Below are positions 1 to 9,033 of a stretch of 16,674 nucleotides of DNA, one piece after another (within the stretch, counting starts at the first letter, position 1; the number at the start of each line of letters is the position of its first letter). This DNA is from Physocladia obscura (Eukaryota; Chytridiomycota; Chytridiomycetes; Chytridiales; Chytriomycetaceae): contig JADGJH010000568.1 of the NCBI GenBank assembly GCA_027596945.1, positions 1 through 16,674 on the forward strand, read 5' to 3'. The position numbers and the translations under genes are program-made. Below the pieces are notes generated by a model. The model worked only from the letters and a program-made list of their open reading frames with translations. It did not search any database and was not told where the DNA came from.

Positions 1-464
<464 letters not shown>

Positions 465-484
465 AGGGGTTTCTTACAAAAACA

Positions 485-508
485 AATAAACAAGCTTCCT
501 TCTTTATT
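485..508. terminator. Facing poly(A) signals of convergent genes
   Basis: AATAAA at 485-490 serves the plus-strand ALG1 (stop 464). TTTATT at 503-508 is an AATAAA on the minus strand just past the zinc-finger gene's stop at 511. The two transcripts probably overlap at their 3' ends. Confidence 0.55.
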
Positions 509-510
509 AA

Positions 511-1678
511 CTATATTCCAAATAAATTCTTTAATGAAGCGCGTGCTGCTTGAACCTATTGAAGCCCAAATAATAAACACCAAAAAGGAAAAAAAATAAT
601 CAGAAGCATTCTTACATCACTGAAATCACGTTCTCCGATTTTTTCAACAACAGGTGTATTCGAAATAGACGACGGAACGGTTTTGTTAGTCGCAGTAAAC
701 ACTTCGTTTGAATCGGTATTGCTTTCTTGCAATCGTTCAATAGCATTCAGCGAATACTTCCATCCAACAATACCATCGTCAGTCGAATCAATAATTTTCC
801 TCGAATATATCCAGGGACAATACCACCTATGCTCAAAATGAGGATCAAACAAATGCTTTTCAGCAGTGGTGGCGGCAGTGGCGGCGGTGACGGCGGGATA
901 TTCGGATTGAATTGCAGGAGTGAATTTTGACAGGGTGACTTGTCGAAAACACAAATTACACTTCAACAGTTTCGATCCGAGCGAGACAAACGATGACGAT
1001 GATGATGATAATGATAAATCGAGAGCAACATCTGGCTCCCATCCAAACAACGCCAATAATGCAGCAGAATTTACAAGCGATTTTTCAAGCGGCGGCGGCG
1101 GAGCATTCACAGTTAACATCGTGGCAACTCTGGCAGGATCTGCCACAAGATTTGAAAATACAGCGGGAAGCGCGGTAGAAAGAGAGGAAAGAGCATTGAA
1201 GCGCGCAATGGCTGCATAAAGACATTCACGCGGTGTACTCACGGGAAAGGTGAGAGGATCGTGGCGGCCTGTGCGAAAAGCACAGTTTAAGTTGTGAGCA
1301 GACCGGAGAGTATTTGCTTCGCTTTTTGCCGTGTCGGTTGTGTTTGCGTTTATTTTTGCTGCTTCTGTTGTGTAAGCAAACTCCGCGCCACATGCAGTAC
1401 ATAAAAGTTTTTCTGGGCCCGTGTTAATCCAGCCGAAACGTGCGCATTCGGCGGCACTCCATGCATCTGGCTTAGCAAACCAGCGCCACTCGTGTTTAGT
1501 TGATCAATTATTTATACGGTTTTTTTATAAATTATTGAGGACAACATCTTATCTTAAACGACGCCAACCGTCTCGCAAGCGCATCGTCGCTGATACGCAC
1601 TGCCGCCATACCCATTGTTTCTGCATCCGAACCTTCATTAAGCGCGTCGTCCAGAAGTGTTGCAATCTTGCGTTTCAT
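511..1678 (-). CDS. C3HC zinc-finger / Rsm1-NIPA (ZC3HC1)-like protein
   Basis: Three exons on the minus strand: 1678-1553, 1488-616 and 555-511, all joined in phase 0, giving about 347 aa. Residues about 36-125 form a zf-C3HC domain: FAKPDAWSAAECARFGW, then C72-x2-C75 and H107-x3-C111. Residues about 186-270 form the second BIR-like Rsm1 domain: LLALFGW, C219-x2-C222, and FDPHFEHRWYCPW with an H-x3-C pair. Relatives are human ZC3HC1/NIPA, an SCF F-box-like and nuclear-basket-associated protein, and fission-yeast Rsm1, linked to mRNA export; a nuclear role here is inferred. The start was chosen because an in-frame TAA lies at 1699-1697 and eleven A's directly precede the ATG. Intron 2 (615-556) is GT-AG. 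Intron 1 (1552-1489) must begin with AT to keep the frame. The last exon encodes QAARASLKNLFGI. A minus-strand AATAAA (plus 503-508) sits just past the stop. Confidence 0.88.
1489..1552 (-). other. Inferred AT-AG intron in the C3HC zinc-finger gene
   Basis: Read on the minus strand, exon 1 ends ...TTTAAG and the next bases are ATAAGATG. The intron ends ...CTAAACACGAG before TGGCGCTGG. Removing these 64 nt joins SFK to WRWFAKP exactly as expected for zf-C3HC proteins, and both flanking exons are whole-codon lengths (126 and 873 nt). No GT donor near the junction restores the frame. The sequence looks like a consensus GTAAGA donor with G replaced by A at +1. A plausible branch site (AACTAAAC) is close to the acceptor. 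Confidence 0.6.
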
Positions 1679-2030
1679 TTTTTTTTTTTCTTGCTCTTAT
1701 TTGTCACTGGTAGTAGTCAGCTTCACTCATCTTTCAATAAAGTTAAGAAAGTCATGAAGTAATTATAATAGTATTGAGGAAGAAAAGAAGTGCACGCGCA
1801 AAAAAATTTTGATATCCCTACAAAAGTCCCTTCACAAAAATAAAAAAGTCGGGCTAATCTGACAAGGGGCTAATCTGTCAAGATAGAAATCGCCGAGGTT
1901 TTTTGAAACAGTGAATTGAAAGGACTTTGACTGACTCATTCAAACTCTTCAACCCTGAATCCAATAAAATAAAAAAAGAAACAAAAGCAAAAAAAAAGAA
2001 ACATAAACACGGAAAGCAAACTTACCAGTA
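1679..2030. promoter_or_regulatory. Divergent intergenic region between the zinc-finger and Usp genes
   Basis: This 352-bp gap holds the start regions of two genes transcribed away from each other. It contains the A11 leader directly before the minus-strand ATG (1679-1689), A-rich stretches near 1965-2000, and a tandem 16-bp repeat at 1851-1882. I see no convincing TATA box and no additional gene. Confidence 0.5.
1851..1882 (+). repeat. Tandem 16-bp repeat in a divergent promoter region
   Basis: GGGCTAATCTGACAAG at 1851-1866 is followed immediately by GGGCTAATCTGTCAAG at 1867-1882, two copies with one mismatch. The location between two divergent start codons suggests a paired binding site, but this is inference. 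Confidence 0.8.
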
Positions 2031-2667
2031 ATGGGCGAAACAAAGGGGGTACCAATCGAATCGGTCACCGATGTTGTTATTTCTGCGAATGTCGGCACAT
2101 TTAAAACGACGCGAACCGTTGTTATCGCCGTTGTAAGCACTTGCATTCATTAAATTCAATCATAATTATTTTGCTATCTGTATTATCAAATCTTGCCCAA
2201 TAACAAAAACATTCTTGTAGGACGGCTCCAAGTTCTCTGAATATGCCGTAAACAGCGCTATCGATGATATTCTGCAGCCGTCAGAATTTGTTATCATCAT
2301 TAGTGTTGTCGATAAGAGTTTCGCCGAACTGCAAACTGCAACATCACCAGAAGCAACCCTGCAGCAGAAACAACCCGACGCAGTCGAGCACGACAACACT
2401 TCAATTCTACGCAAATACTACAAGCTTGTCGCGAGAAAAGGCTTTCAGTGTAAAGCTGTCTCTGTTGTAGGTATTGTTAAAGAAGCAATCGTTCTGTTCG
2501 TCAATAACGTCAACGCCGACTTGCTAATTGTTGGTTCGCGAGGGAAAGATTTGGCTTCAAAATCGCTGATTGGATCGGTATCGGACTATTGTTCTCATCA
2601 GTGTCACTGTTCAGTGTTAATCTCCAAGCCAAGCATGACAATTTTGAAGGAGTGGGGATTTGTGTAA
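2031..2667 (+). CDS. Universal stress protein (UspA-fold) family protein
   Basis: Two exons, 2031-2132 and 2221-2667, separated by a phase-0 GT-AG intron (2133-2220, 88 nt), give 182 aa. The join makes RTVVIAV-DGSKFSEYAVNSA, the standard beta1-alpha1 start of a Usp domain with its acidic Asp. The C-terminal half has the ATP-binding signature G-x2-G-x9-G-S (VGSRGKDLASKSLIGS), then VSDYCSHQCHCSVLISKP, so the nucleotide-binding type of Usp fold looks intact. The usual Pro of the H..CPVLI element is replaced by Ser. About 25 residues precede the fold. The chosen ATG is the first after an in-frame TAA at 2004. Usp proteins act in the cytosol, bind ATP or AMP and are associated with stress survival; the precise role here is unknown. 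Confidence 0.9.
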
Positions 2668-2710
2668 AACTTAATTTCGCTCTTTGCTTGGTGTTAATTT
2701 TCAAGCCAAG
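2614..2710 (+). repeat. Imperfect 20-bp direct repeat spanning the Usp stop codon
   Basis: GTGTTAATCTCCAAGCCAAG (2614-2633, inside the Usp C-terminal codons for VLISKP) recurs as GTGTTAATTTTCAAGCCAAG (2691-2710, 3' UTR). There are two mismatches over 20 bp and the copies start 77 bp apart. It may be a remnant of a short local duplication. Confidence 0.6.
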
Positions 2711-2939
2711 TGCCAATATATGAAAAAAGTAAATCTTAGTCTATTTTGTAGTCTTTTTCCTGTGCTCAAAAGCCGAAACAGAAAAATAATGCGGGAGATT
2801 CGTTAGTATTTTAGCGATGCGGCTTGTGCGACAGAAGTGCTTCTTGCCCACGTTAATTATATCTTAGTAATTCATCCTGTTATTAATGTGCAGCATTTTA
2901 CGTCAACTGCTGATTAGAAAATGGGAGTGCTTTACTCAC
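2668..2939. other. Gap between the Usp gene and the ATG22-like pseudogene
   Basis: Apart from the second copy of the 20-bp repeat at 2691-2710, I see no gene or clear signal here. It should hold the Usp 3' end and whatever promoter the pseudogene once had. Confidence 0.4.
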
Positions 2940-4333
2940 ATGAATCCACCATTTGACTCCAGCAAAACAATCAACGAAATTAATGACAAAAATGACGAAG
3001 GCATAGTGATAAATACCGCTAAACCGCATGGAACGCCAGAGAAAGGCAGATACAATCCAGTATGCGCCATGTTGCTGTCGTTGAAATATCCGAACTTTTG
3101 TGAATAATTTTTTTTTAACAAACGAAGAAATAACAGTTTCAATTTTATTTTAATCACTCAGGGCTTACTATCTTTTTTATAACGGGGAAAATGGCGGAGG
3201 CCCCAACGGCGGTATGGGTGGTATCGTTACAGCAATGATCAGTTTAAATGCAAACAAAAACTTTCTTGCTCACAACTCCACTCTTGCGGCAAATGCATCA
3301 TTTCCATCGGGAACATTATGCGGCGCCGACACCTCGACGTGCATGGTCGGATCTCCAACTGGCTGGCAAATACCGCAAGTATCGTTTATTTTGTGCAAAC
3401 CGGTGTGACGCAGCTTGTTGTTGCAATTGTTTTAATTACGCTGGGTGGACTTGGGGATTACAAAAATTACGGCAGAACATTTCTCTTTTGGTCATCCCTT
3501 GTTTCAATTGCCACACATTTCGCGTTTGGTGGCATCAACAAAAGTACCGGAAATTGAGCAATTGCGGTGTTCTTGCTGTTTATTTCACTGATTTCGTATA
3601 ACATGTCACTTTCATTCTTTTTTGCCGAGTTTCCACGCCTCGCATCACATATGCCGACTGTCTACAAAAAAATTGATGCTGACTGTACTGTTCGCGAGGT
3701 TGACGAAGAAATTGCCTTTCAACGCGCACGAATTTAATGATTTCGACCTTTTGGTCTAACGTAGGGTGGGTCGTTCCGTTGCTGATTTACCTGGGAATTA
3801 TTTACGCGTTGAATGCGAATCCGGATGCGGGGCAAACTGATTTCACATTCAACACAAATGCACTTTTGTTTGGAACATATTGGCTTGTGTTTACGATTCC
3901 TTATTTTTGTTTGAGTAAGAAGCGTCCTGGTCCTGATATTCCGGCCGGTGTGAATGTTTTTGTTGAGGGTTTTGTGCAAGCTAATGAAGCGTTGAAACTT
4001 GCGAAAAAACTTCCTCATGCATGGTGGTATATTGTTGGATTCTTTTTATTTTGCGATGGAACAAACTCAGCGGGAATCATTATTGGAAACTTGCAAGGCA
4101 TTTACGTTAACTATAATCTGCTTCATAGTAGTTTTTTCAATCTTGCGCAAGCAATTTGCTCCATGATTGGCTGTATGATATTTTGGAAAGTCCAAGAAAT
4201 ATACAAGCTGCAAACGAAAACGATGCTACAGATATCAAATTTGCTCACACTTTTCATGTACGCTTCGGCACTTGTTGGATTTTTCATCAAAAATGTTGGA
4301 TATCGCACGAGGGCTGTTCAAAACACCACGTAA
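2940..4333 (+). pseudogene. ATG22-like MFS transporter remnant (frameshifted, in-frame TGA, 3'-truncated)
   Basis: Pieces of one fungal ATG22-like major-facilitator protein lie in order but in different frames. The piece at 2940-3085 encodes a cytosolic N-terminus. From 3162 comes AYYLFYNGENGGGPNGG and a Cys-containing loop. From about 3350 the homology moves to another frame: ISNWLANTASIVYF, GGLGDYKNYGRTFLFW. That frame meets TGA at 3555-3557 where family members usually have Trp, then continues as AVFLLFISLISYNMSLSFFF and AEFPRLASH up to TAA at 3735. Homology resumes one frame over at 3737: STFWSNVGWVVPLLIYLG, KKRPGPDIPAG, FFLFCDGTNSAG, LQGIYVNYNLL. It stops at 4333, so the last transmembrane block of the family is missing. 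Members export amino acids from vacuoles; this copy could not make a full transporter unless sequence errors explain the lesions. An AATAAA follows at 4361-4366. Confidence 0.75.
3086..3161 (+). other. Inferred AT-AG intron in the ATG22-like pseudogene
   Basis: Excising 3086-3161 joins ...LSL-AA to G-GCT-TAC, giving LSLKAYYLFYN, the expected entry to the first membrane segment. The donor reads ATATCC, which matches the first six bases of the U12-type AT donor consensus; the acceptor is CACTCAG. Because the gene is decayed, the donor could instead be a mutated GTATCC, or the junction may be misread. A GTATGC at 3060 is an alternative donor, but it gives an immediate stop. Confidence 0.35.
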
Positions 4334-4393
4334 AACATTATGTTGCTTTGGATTATCTCAAATAAATGCAAACAGAAATATACATTTATCCTA

Positions 4394-4717
4394 TTATTGA
4401 GAAGTAAAACAACACATAAAAACACTCCACCATGCAACAGTTTTATCAGTTTGAATTCGAAGCATGGGTGCAGATTCGGAAATCGAAGAATCCGAATCCA
4501 AATCGCCGAAATCCGAAATACTACTATTGATAAGCACATCGCCATCGTTTGTTATGCCACTGCATTCTTGTAGATATGCGGCGGAAACACTGGCAGAACC
4601 GGGGGATGGATTGGCCAGTTTTGCCGATGAGAGTTTGAGCAAACGCGCTTCTAAGCCAGCCAGATGCCGCTCCGAATCGGTCAAAATAGACCAAGCTGGT
4701 TCTGCCGAGCTTGTCAT
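4394..4717 (-). CDS. Small hypothetical protein, 107 aa
   Basis: Single-exon minus-strand frame from ATG at 4717. The N-terminal third (WSILTDSERHLAGLEARLLK) is predicted amphipathic helix. The middle is Ser/Gly-rich and acidic (DFGDLDSDSSISES), followed by a short hydrophobic, Trp/Cys-rich end (VAWWSVFMCCF) that could be a membrane-associating tail. I do not recognise a family. It is supported as a gene by its helix-like N-terminus, its head-to-head position 65 bp from the TraB-domain gene, and its convergence with the pseudogene. The C-terminal residues would differ if an unseen intron exists. Confidence 0.5.
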   Translation of the reverse strand: MTSSAEPAWSILTDSERHLAGLEARLLKLSSAKLANPSPGSASVSAAYLQECSGITNDGDVLINSSISDFGDLDSDSSISESAPMLRIQTDKTVAWWSVFMCCFTSQ

Positions 4718-4782
4718 GTGCAGTTGTTGATTTTGTTCGAACAGATAAATATTTTCATGAACTTTCTTTTTTCTGACGAAGC
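4718..4782. promoter_or_regulatory. 65-bp bidirectional promoter region
   Basis: Only 65 bp separate the ATG of the minus-strand 107-aa gene (4717) from the ATG of the TraB-domain gene (4783). Both core promoters and 5' UTRs must share or overlap this space or each other's coding DNA. It holds an AT-rich block (GATAAATATTTTCATG, 4744-4759) and a pyrimidine run just before the plus-strand start. Confidence 0.45.
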
Positions 4783-5937
4783 ATGAAAGTGCAGGCCAAA
4801 GTTGAGCAGCTTGTCAGCAAAAGCAGCCAGCAATGGATAACGTATTTTCTCGACAATCCTGTGGTTCACCGCAAGACTGGAATAAGGTAAGCTTTATATT
4901 GTGATATTGAATGAGATGACTGATTTTCCTATGCATTGGATTGTGTTCTGAATTATCACATTGCTTTGTCTTGCAGAATCCATATTCTTGGCTCATCACG
5001 CCTCACGCTTCCGTCTGGTTTCGCCGCCACTCGTGACGCCATCAAAACCGTGAATCCGTCGGGCATTGCAATCGACATGGATCCCGAAAACTACCACTCC
5101 TGGCTACCCGAATACTCGCACTTTCTTGCCAAGAATCCGCCACCCCTCCCAGAACCACTTGTGTTGCCAAATCCTCCACCGCTAATTAAGCGTGCCAGAA
5201 TGAGCGATAATAAAAAACCAAACTTTCCCCTTGAATCACAGCTCGACCAAGGATTACAATGGGCTAAAAGAAATTTACCGGCGCTCATGCAAACTTGCCT
5301 TCCGCTGAATTACCTCACCTGCCTTTTTAGAACGGGTCTTGTTCCTGCTTCGTACGATGCGGCTGCGTTTTTGGTCCAAAGCGAAATCTCCCTTCCCGAC
5401 AAGGAACCACTCACAATGCTGCAACTTCCTGAACTCGTTGAAGCAGAGCTTCTATATCAAAATGCCGCCAATATGCGTTTTCGCCGCGAAGAAGAAATGC
5501 GTATCCCGACTTCTAAGGAACGTTCTGAAACTTCTGAGCGGTTTTTAGAGGAAAATCTGCCTCTTCAAGAAGAACTGGAAGAAATTTACGCCAAATATGA
5601 CGTTTCGAAAAGAATGCTTGACACATTCAAAACCACCGAATCTGCGCTATTTAATGCCGAAATTAAAGGGCTGATAATGGGACCTGAGTTTCGAAAAGAG
5701 TACGATGTGGTTGTCAAAAAATGGGTCCAATCCGACAGAAGAAACAGAAAACGATATTTACCATTCGAAAAAATTCGTGAACAAAAAATCAGCAATATTC
5801 TGAGAAATATCAATGAAATTTGTGTCAGAACCGAAGTGAAAGGGCACGAAGACCTGCCAATCGTTGCTGTTATTGAAAAAAAACTTGTTGATGAAGTTAT
5901 TTTCAAGTTTAACGAGCACAAATATTTAATGAAGTAA
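4783..5937 (+). CDS. TraB-domain-like protein with degenerate active-site motif
   Basis: Exons 4783-4886 and 4977-5937 flank a phase-2 GT-AG intron (4887-4976, 90 nt), giving 354 aa. An in-frame TGA nine bases before the ATG fixes the start. Residues about 29-72, HRKTGIRIHILGSSRL then VNPSGIAIDMDPENY, match the opening strand and 'P..vaiElD..R' segment of TraB/PrgY/TIKI-type proteins. The near-C-terminal DLPIVAVIEKKLVDEVIF resembles their 'vVaVVG.gHl.GI' strand. The usual G-x-x-H is G-S-S-R and the second His is also gone, so hydrolase activity is doubtful. The middle is Pro-rich (residues 89-104), then charged and helical (EEEMRIP, LQEELEEIYAKYDVSKRML). There is no clear signal peptide or membrane span. 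The TraB assignment rests on two short regions and should be read as a fold-level guess. Confidence 0.6.
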
Positions 5938-6711
5938 ATAGAAAAATACTTAATTTGATTATAGTCTGCAAAAAGAGTAAAAGTATTAATGACCTCATGC
6001 AAAAAGAGGACAGCCAATATACCAATCATCTCTGCTTCAAACAAATTCGTGGCCTTGTTGTGTTTTGCTTACGGATAGCAGGTTATTTGGGAGCAACAGT
6101 AGTGGTTGTATAAGGAGTGGACGGATGTTGCCAAGATGGCCCGAATGCCGATTTCATTGAGAAAACCCGAAAATAAAATCAGAAAGAAAACAGGCACGGA
6201 GCTTGGGTAGTGGGCGGAGGGTAGGGGAACGACAACACTAAGTGTGTGTCGTAAAATTTTTTGACACAAGTCTCCTTGTTGGCTGAGCTGGTTTTAACAA
6301 ATCAAAACCATACAAAAATTCAGACATAAAAACTGCCAATTAAAATTTCTAATCCAATTAATATATTAGCTTTGCACAATGTTTTAATATTTTCAGAGCT
6401 GGATTCAATGATTTAATGGATAGATGTTCACACACCCGTTCATTTGCTCTGAAACTTCAACATCATACAAGAATAGTGGACTCCACAATTAAAACTGTCC
6501 TAGAATATATGAAATGGAAGTGAACCTTTAGAGAATCCTTTGCTTTCTCCAACGATTTCTCGACAGCTTTTGCACAAGTATGGTTGCCTTTTTCAGCGGT
6601 ATTAAATAATCGAAGGCATTTGCGCAGTGTCAAAACGAAAAAACATAAGCAAAAAAAGGGATAGATCATTTTTTTGTTTTTTTTTAAAAAGGGTTGAATA
6701 AAAAGCAAGAA
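5938..6711. other. Intergenic region, 774 bp, with one possible orphan exon
   Basis: AT-rich gap between the TraB-like and glycoprotein genes. Open frames on both strands look like chance. The only stretch that reads like protein is 6397-6523 (+), which follows a good acceptor (AATATTTTCAG) and encodes FNDLMDRCSHTRSFALKLQ... ending in TGA. I could not find an upstream exon with a matching phase-1 donor. T- and A-runs at 6671-6690 precede the next gene. Confidence 0.35.
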
Positions 6712-8432
6712 ATGCGTGAATATCTGACTGAATTCCTGTGTGCAGGACTTCTCTCTCTGTCATGCTTGGGTTTAATTGCGTTGACATTACTTGTGATTCC
6801 AATGGAGAACTGGCACTCAACAACACTTGCGGAGAACATTGCCTTTTACAAAGCCACTTGGCCATTCTACAGAACAAAAATCACGGTTAACCAAGCACTC
6901 AGCATTATCTCAACGCTGCAAGGTGTTGTCGCTGCTTTTTGCATCAAAGTCTTTTTTCAGAATCTAATGGTAAGTAGCGGGCAATGCTGTTTAAAATATA
7001 TCACATAATGGCTTATAATGCAAGCATACAGATTTTTCTTCTTCATCGCTCTGGCGTAACTATGGCAACATTGGACTTTGTTCTGCAGAAAAACTATATC
7101 CAATTAATGAAGCATATCTGGTTGAATCCACAATTTCAGATTCTGATTATCGGATTTTCACTTGTTTTTATCACGATTGTTGCAACATTAGCCGATTTTC
7201 TGCTTCAATCTCAGGCAGGAACTGGCGCAAAACTCTATTCTGGATCAATCAGTTTCAATTTTCCAGACGCGCCTGTCTTAACCAACGTGCCGAATAATAT
7301 TATGGACCAAGTTTACTCTTCGTCTGAAAATTCCGAAAAATATGATTACTTGTTTACTGTCATGACAGATGTTTTGGCTGACTGTCGAAACGGTATTTGC
7401 GGAAATTTAACGAATTCAACAGCCGTTTTAGTTCAATGTCCAACAGAAGCGATTAGTTGCACCCCAACTATCGATGTGTATGGCGACTATGCCATGCATT
7501 GCAATAACTCCATAATTGAAACAAACTGCTCTGAAACTTCCAGCTTCTTTTTGTCTGAGGTGCAACAGTTTGACAATACGAAAATGGGTTTCGATTGGAC
7601 TTCCACAATCCAAACATTTACCAACGCAAATTCACTTTGCCACAATTTAACCGTCGCTTGTACTGTTAATGATGCCCAGACAAAAAGAACGGAAAATAAC
7701 ACAAAAGGTACTGTTGATAAAACTGTGGTTTCACAATCCTGGAATCGCACAGATGGATATTGTTCAGATTCTAATCCAGGCTGTTTTGCATATGTCCTTG
7801 GAGATATACTGATCTACATGCTTTTACCCATAAACAATGCAAACCAAGTATATTTGGATGACGTCGCGAGTTTTCCATTGAAAACAGTGTTATCTAATCT
7901 TTTACAGCGGGATCTGTCTATTTATAACAAAACACTAAAGTCAAACGAATTTTACAATCAAACACTCAAAAATTTAGAGACGTACATGATGTTTACAGTG
8001 GAAAGAATGGCTAAAGTAAGCCTGTATAACGATGGAAATTTTACTGCAAATGGCACATGCAGCAATTGTGCAATTATTCCCATACAATATGTCGGCATTC
8101 CCGCGTTATTCATTGTTATTATCATATCAGGCGTTTCAATGATTATGGCTGTAGCATCTGTTGTTCTTTTGATAGCTGGAAAAACAGGTCCAATTAAATT
8201 AACAACAGAAAAGGTTTTGAATTTGGACGTTGATCGAAAGAATGTGACAAAAAGTCGTCATACAGAGTTTTTCGCGATCTTGACAGCATGTGATCCCGAA
8301 AATGCAAATGCTAAAACTACATCATCAATGCTGTCCAAAAAATCACAGACGAGTAGTTGTTTACTTTTGAGAAAAGCAAAATCCATTGCGAGTGGTAGTG
8401 AGATGTCTTATAAGTACAACCAAATTTTCTGA
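6712..8432 (+). CDS. Multi-pass membrane protein with large Cys-rich N-glycosylated ectodomain, unknown family
   Basis: Exons 6712-6969 and 7032-8432 flank a phase-0 GT-AG intron (6970-7031, 62 nt), giving 552 aa. An in-frame TAA at 6685 lies upstream and this is the first ATG after it. Hydrophobic segments: about 8-30 (AGLLSLSCLGLIALTLLVI), about 64-90 (GVVAAFCIKVFFQNLM..), about 120-141 (ILIIGFSLVFITIVATLA) and about 446-469 (ALFIVIIISGVSMIMAVA). Between the last two lies a region of about 300 residues with eleven N-x-S/T sequons and many Cys, consistent with a secreted-side domain. A Ser/Lys-rich tail of about 83 residues follows. I recognise no catalytic motif or known family; a cell-surface or plasma-membrane receptor-like role is only inferred. 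A GTAAGC at 8014 resembles a donor, but reading through keeps good coding. An AATAAA lies at 8444-8449. Confidence 0.8.
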
Positions 8433-9033
8433 ATTGCGGTTATAATAAATAGGTTTTCATCCTTACGGTTAATTTTTTTGAAAAACGAAACTATTCAAAT
8501 GCCAGATGTAGCAATAGCAAATTGTATAATAAAGCAAAATAATATATTTAACTTGATTGGAAATCCCAAAGGGTTATGTGCGCCTAAAGAGATCACTTAA
8601 TTCGACAACATCAATTACTAATAGAGTCATGGATTATACTATTAGTACTGACTTAATGTGAGAAAAATAAAGCTAAACTTAAAATTTATTATCTCTTATT
8701 ATTGTTGATTTGAGTTACGGTTTATTGGAAATACAAATTTTCACGCGAAGCAAAGTTGGGTAAGCCGAAATGAAAATAAAACTTGTGCTAAAGTTTCAGT
8801 AACACCTTGTAAAATTTTCAAATGCCAAAATCGCAATAATTTGAATTCGAGTGCGATATTACGGATCTACTGTGATAGCGCCGCTGTTGGACTCGCATGT
8901 AAATTGAAAACAGAAAGAAATGAGTGATTATTTCTGAAAAAATTTCTCTATTTTTCATGCTTTGTAATCATAATTGGTTCCAAAAATAAACAATAAAAAG
9001 ACTTTCACTCTTTCCGTCACCAACAGAGCAACC
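8433..9033. other. Intergenic region, 601 bp
   Basis: AT-rich DNA between two plus-strand genes. It contains the AATAAA of the upstream gene at 8444-8449 and the presumed promoter of the FAD monooxygenase. No additional gene, tRNA or strong repeat is visible. Confidence 0.5.

Noticed and set aside
727..1219. Plus-strand open frames opposite the zinc-finger gene
   Set aside because: They are antisense shadows of exon 2; the minus strand carries the zf-C3HC and Rsm1 signatures.
1949..2146. Minus-strand 65-aa frame with a hydrophobic end
   Set aside because: It overlaps Usp exon 1 in antisense, and its Phe/Leu-rich end is just the complement of an A-rich leader.
4464..4730. Plus-strand 88-aa frame opposite the small hypothetical gene
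   Set aside because: It is low-complexity, has no family features and no promoter space, so it looks like the antisense shadow. The minus frame has the better helix-like N-terminus and start position.
5586..6044. Minus-strand 152-aa Phe/Ile/Ser-rich frame
   Set aside because: Most of it is antisense to the charged C-terminal part of the TraB-like gene. Its hydrophobicity comes from the complement of Lys/Glu codons.
6069..6269. Minus-strand 66-aa hydrophobic frame, extendable through a possible 40-nt intron to about 5997
   Set aside because: The start is weak, the intron would be shorter than any supported one here, and I recognise no family.
6463..6877. Minus-strand frames upstream of and within the glycoprotein start
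   Set aside because: One is antisense to the first glycoprotein exon. The other contains long homopolymer-derived residues and overlaps the better plus-strand exon candidate.
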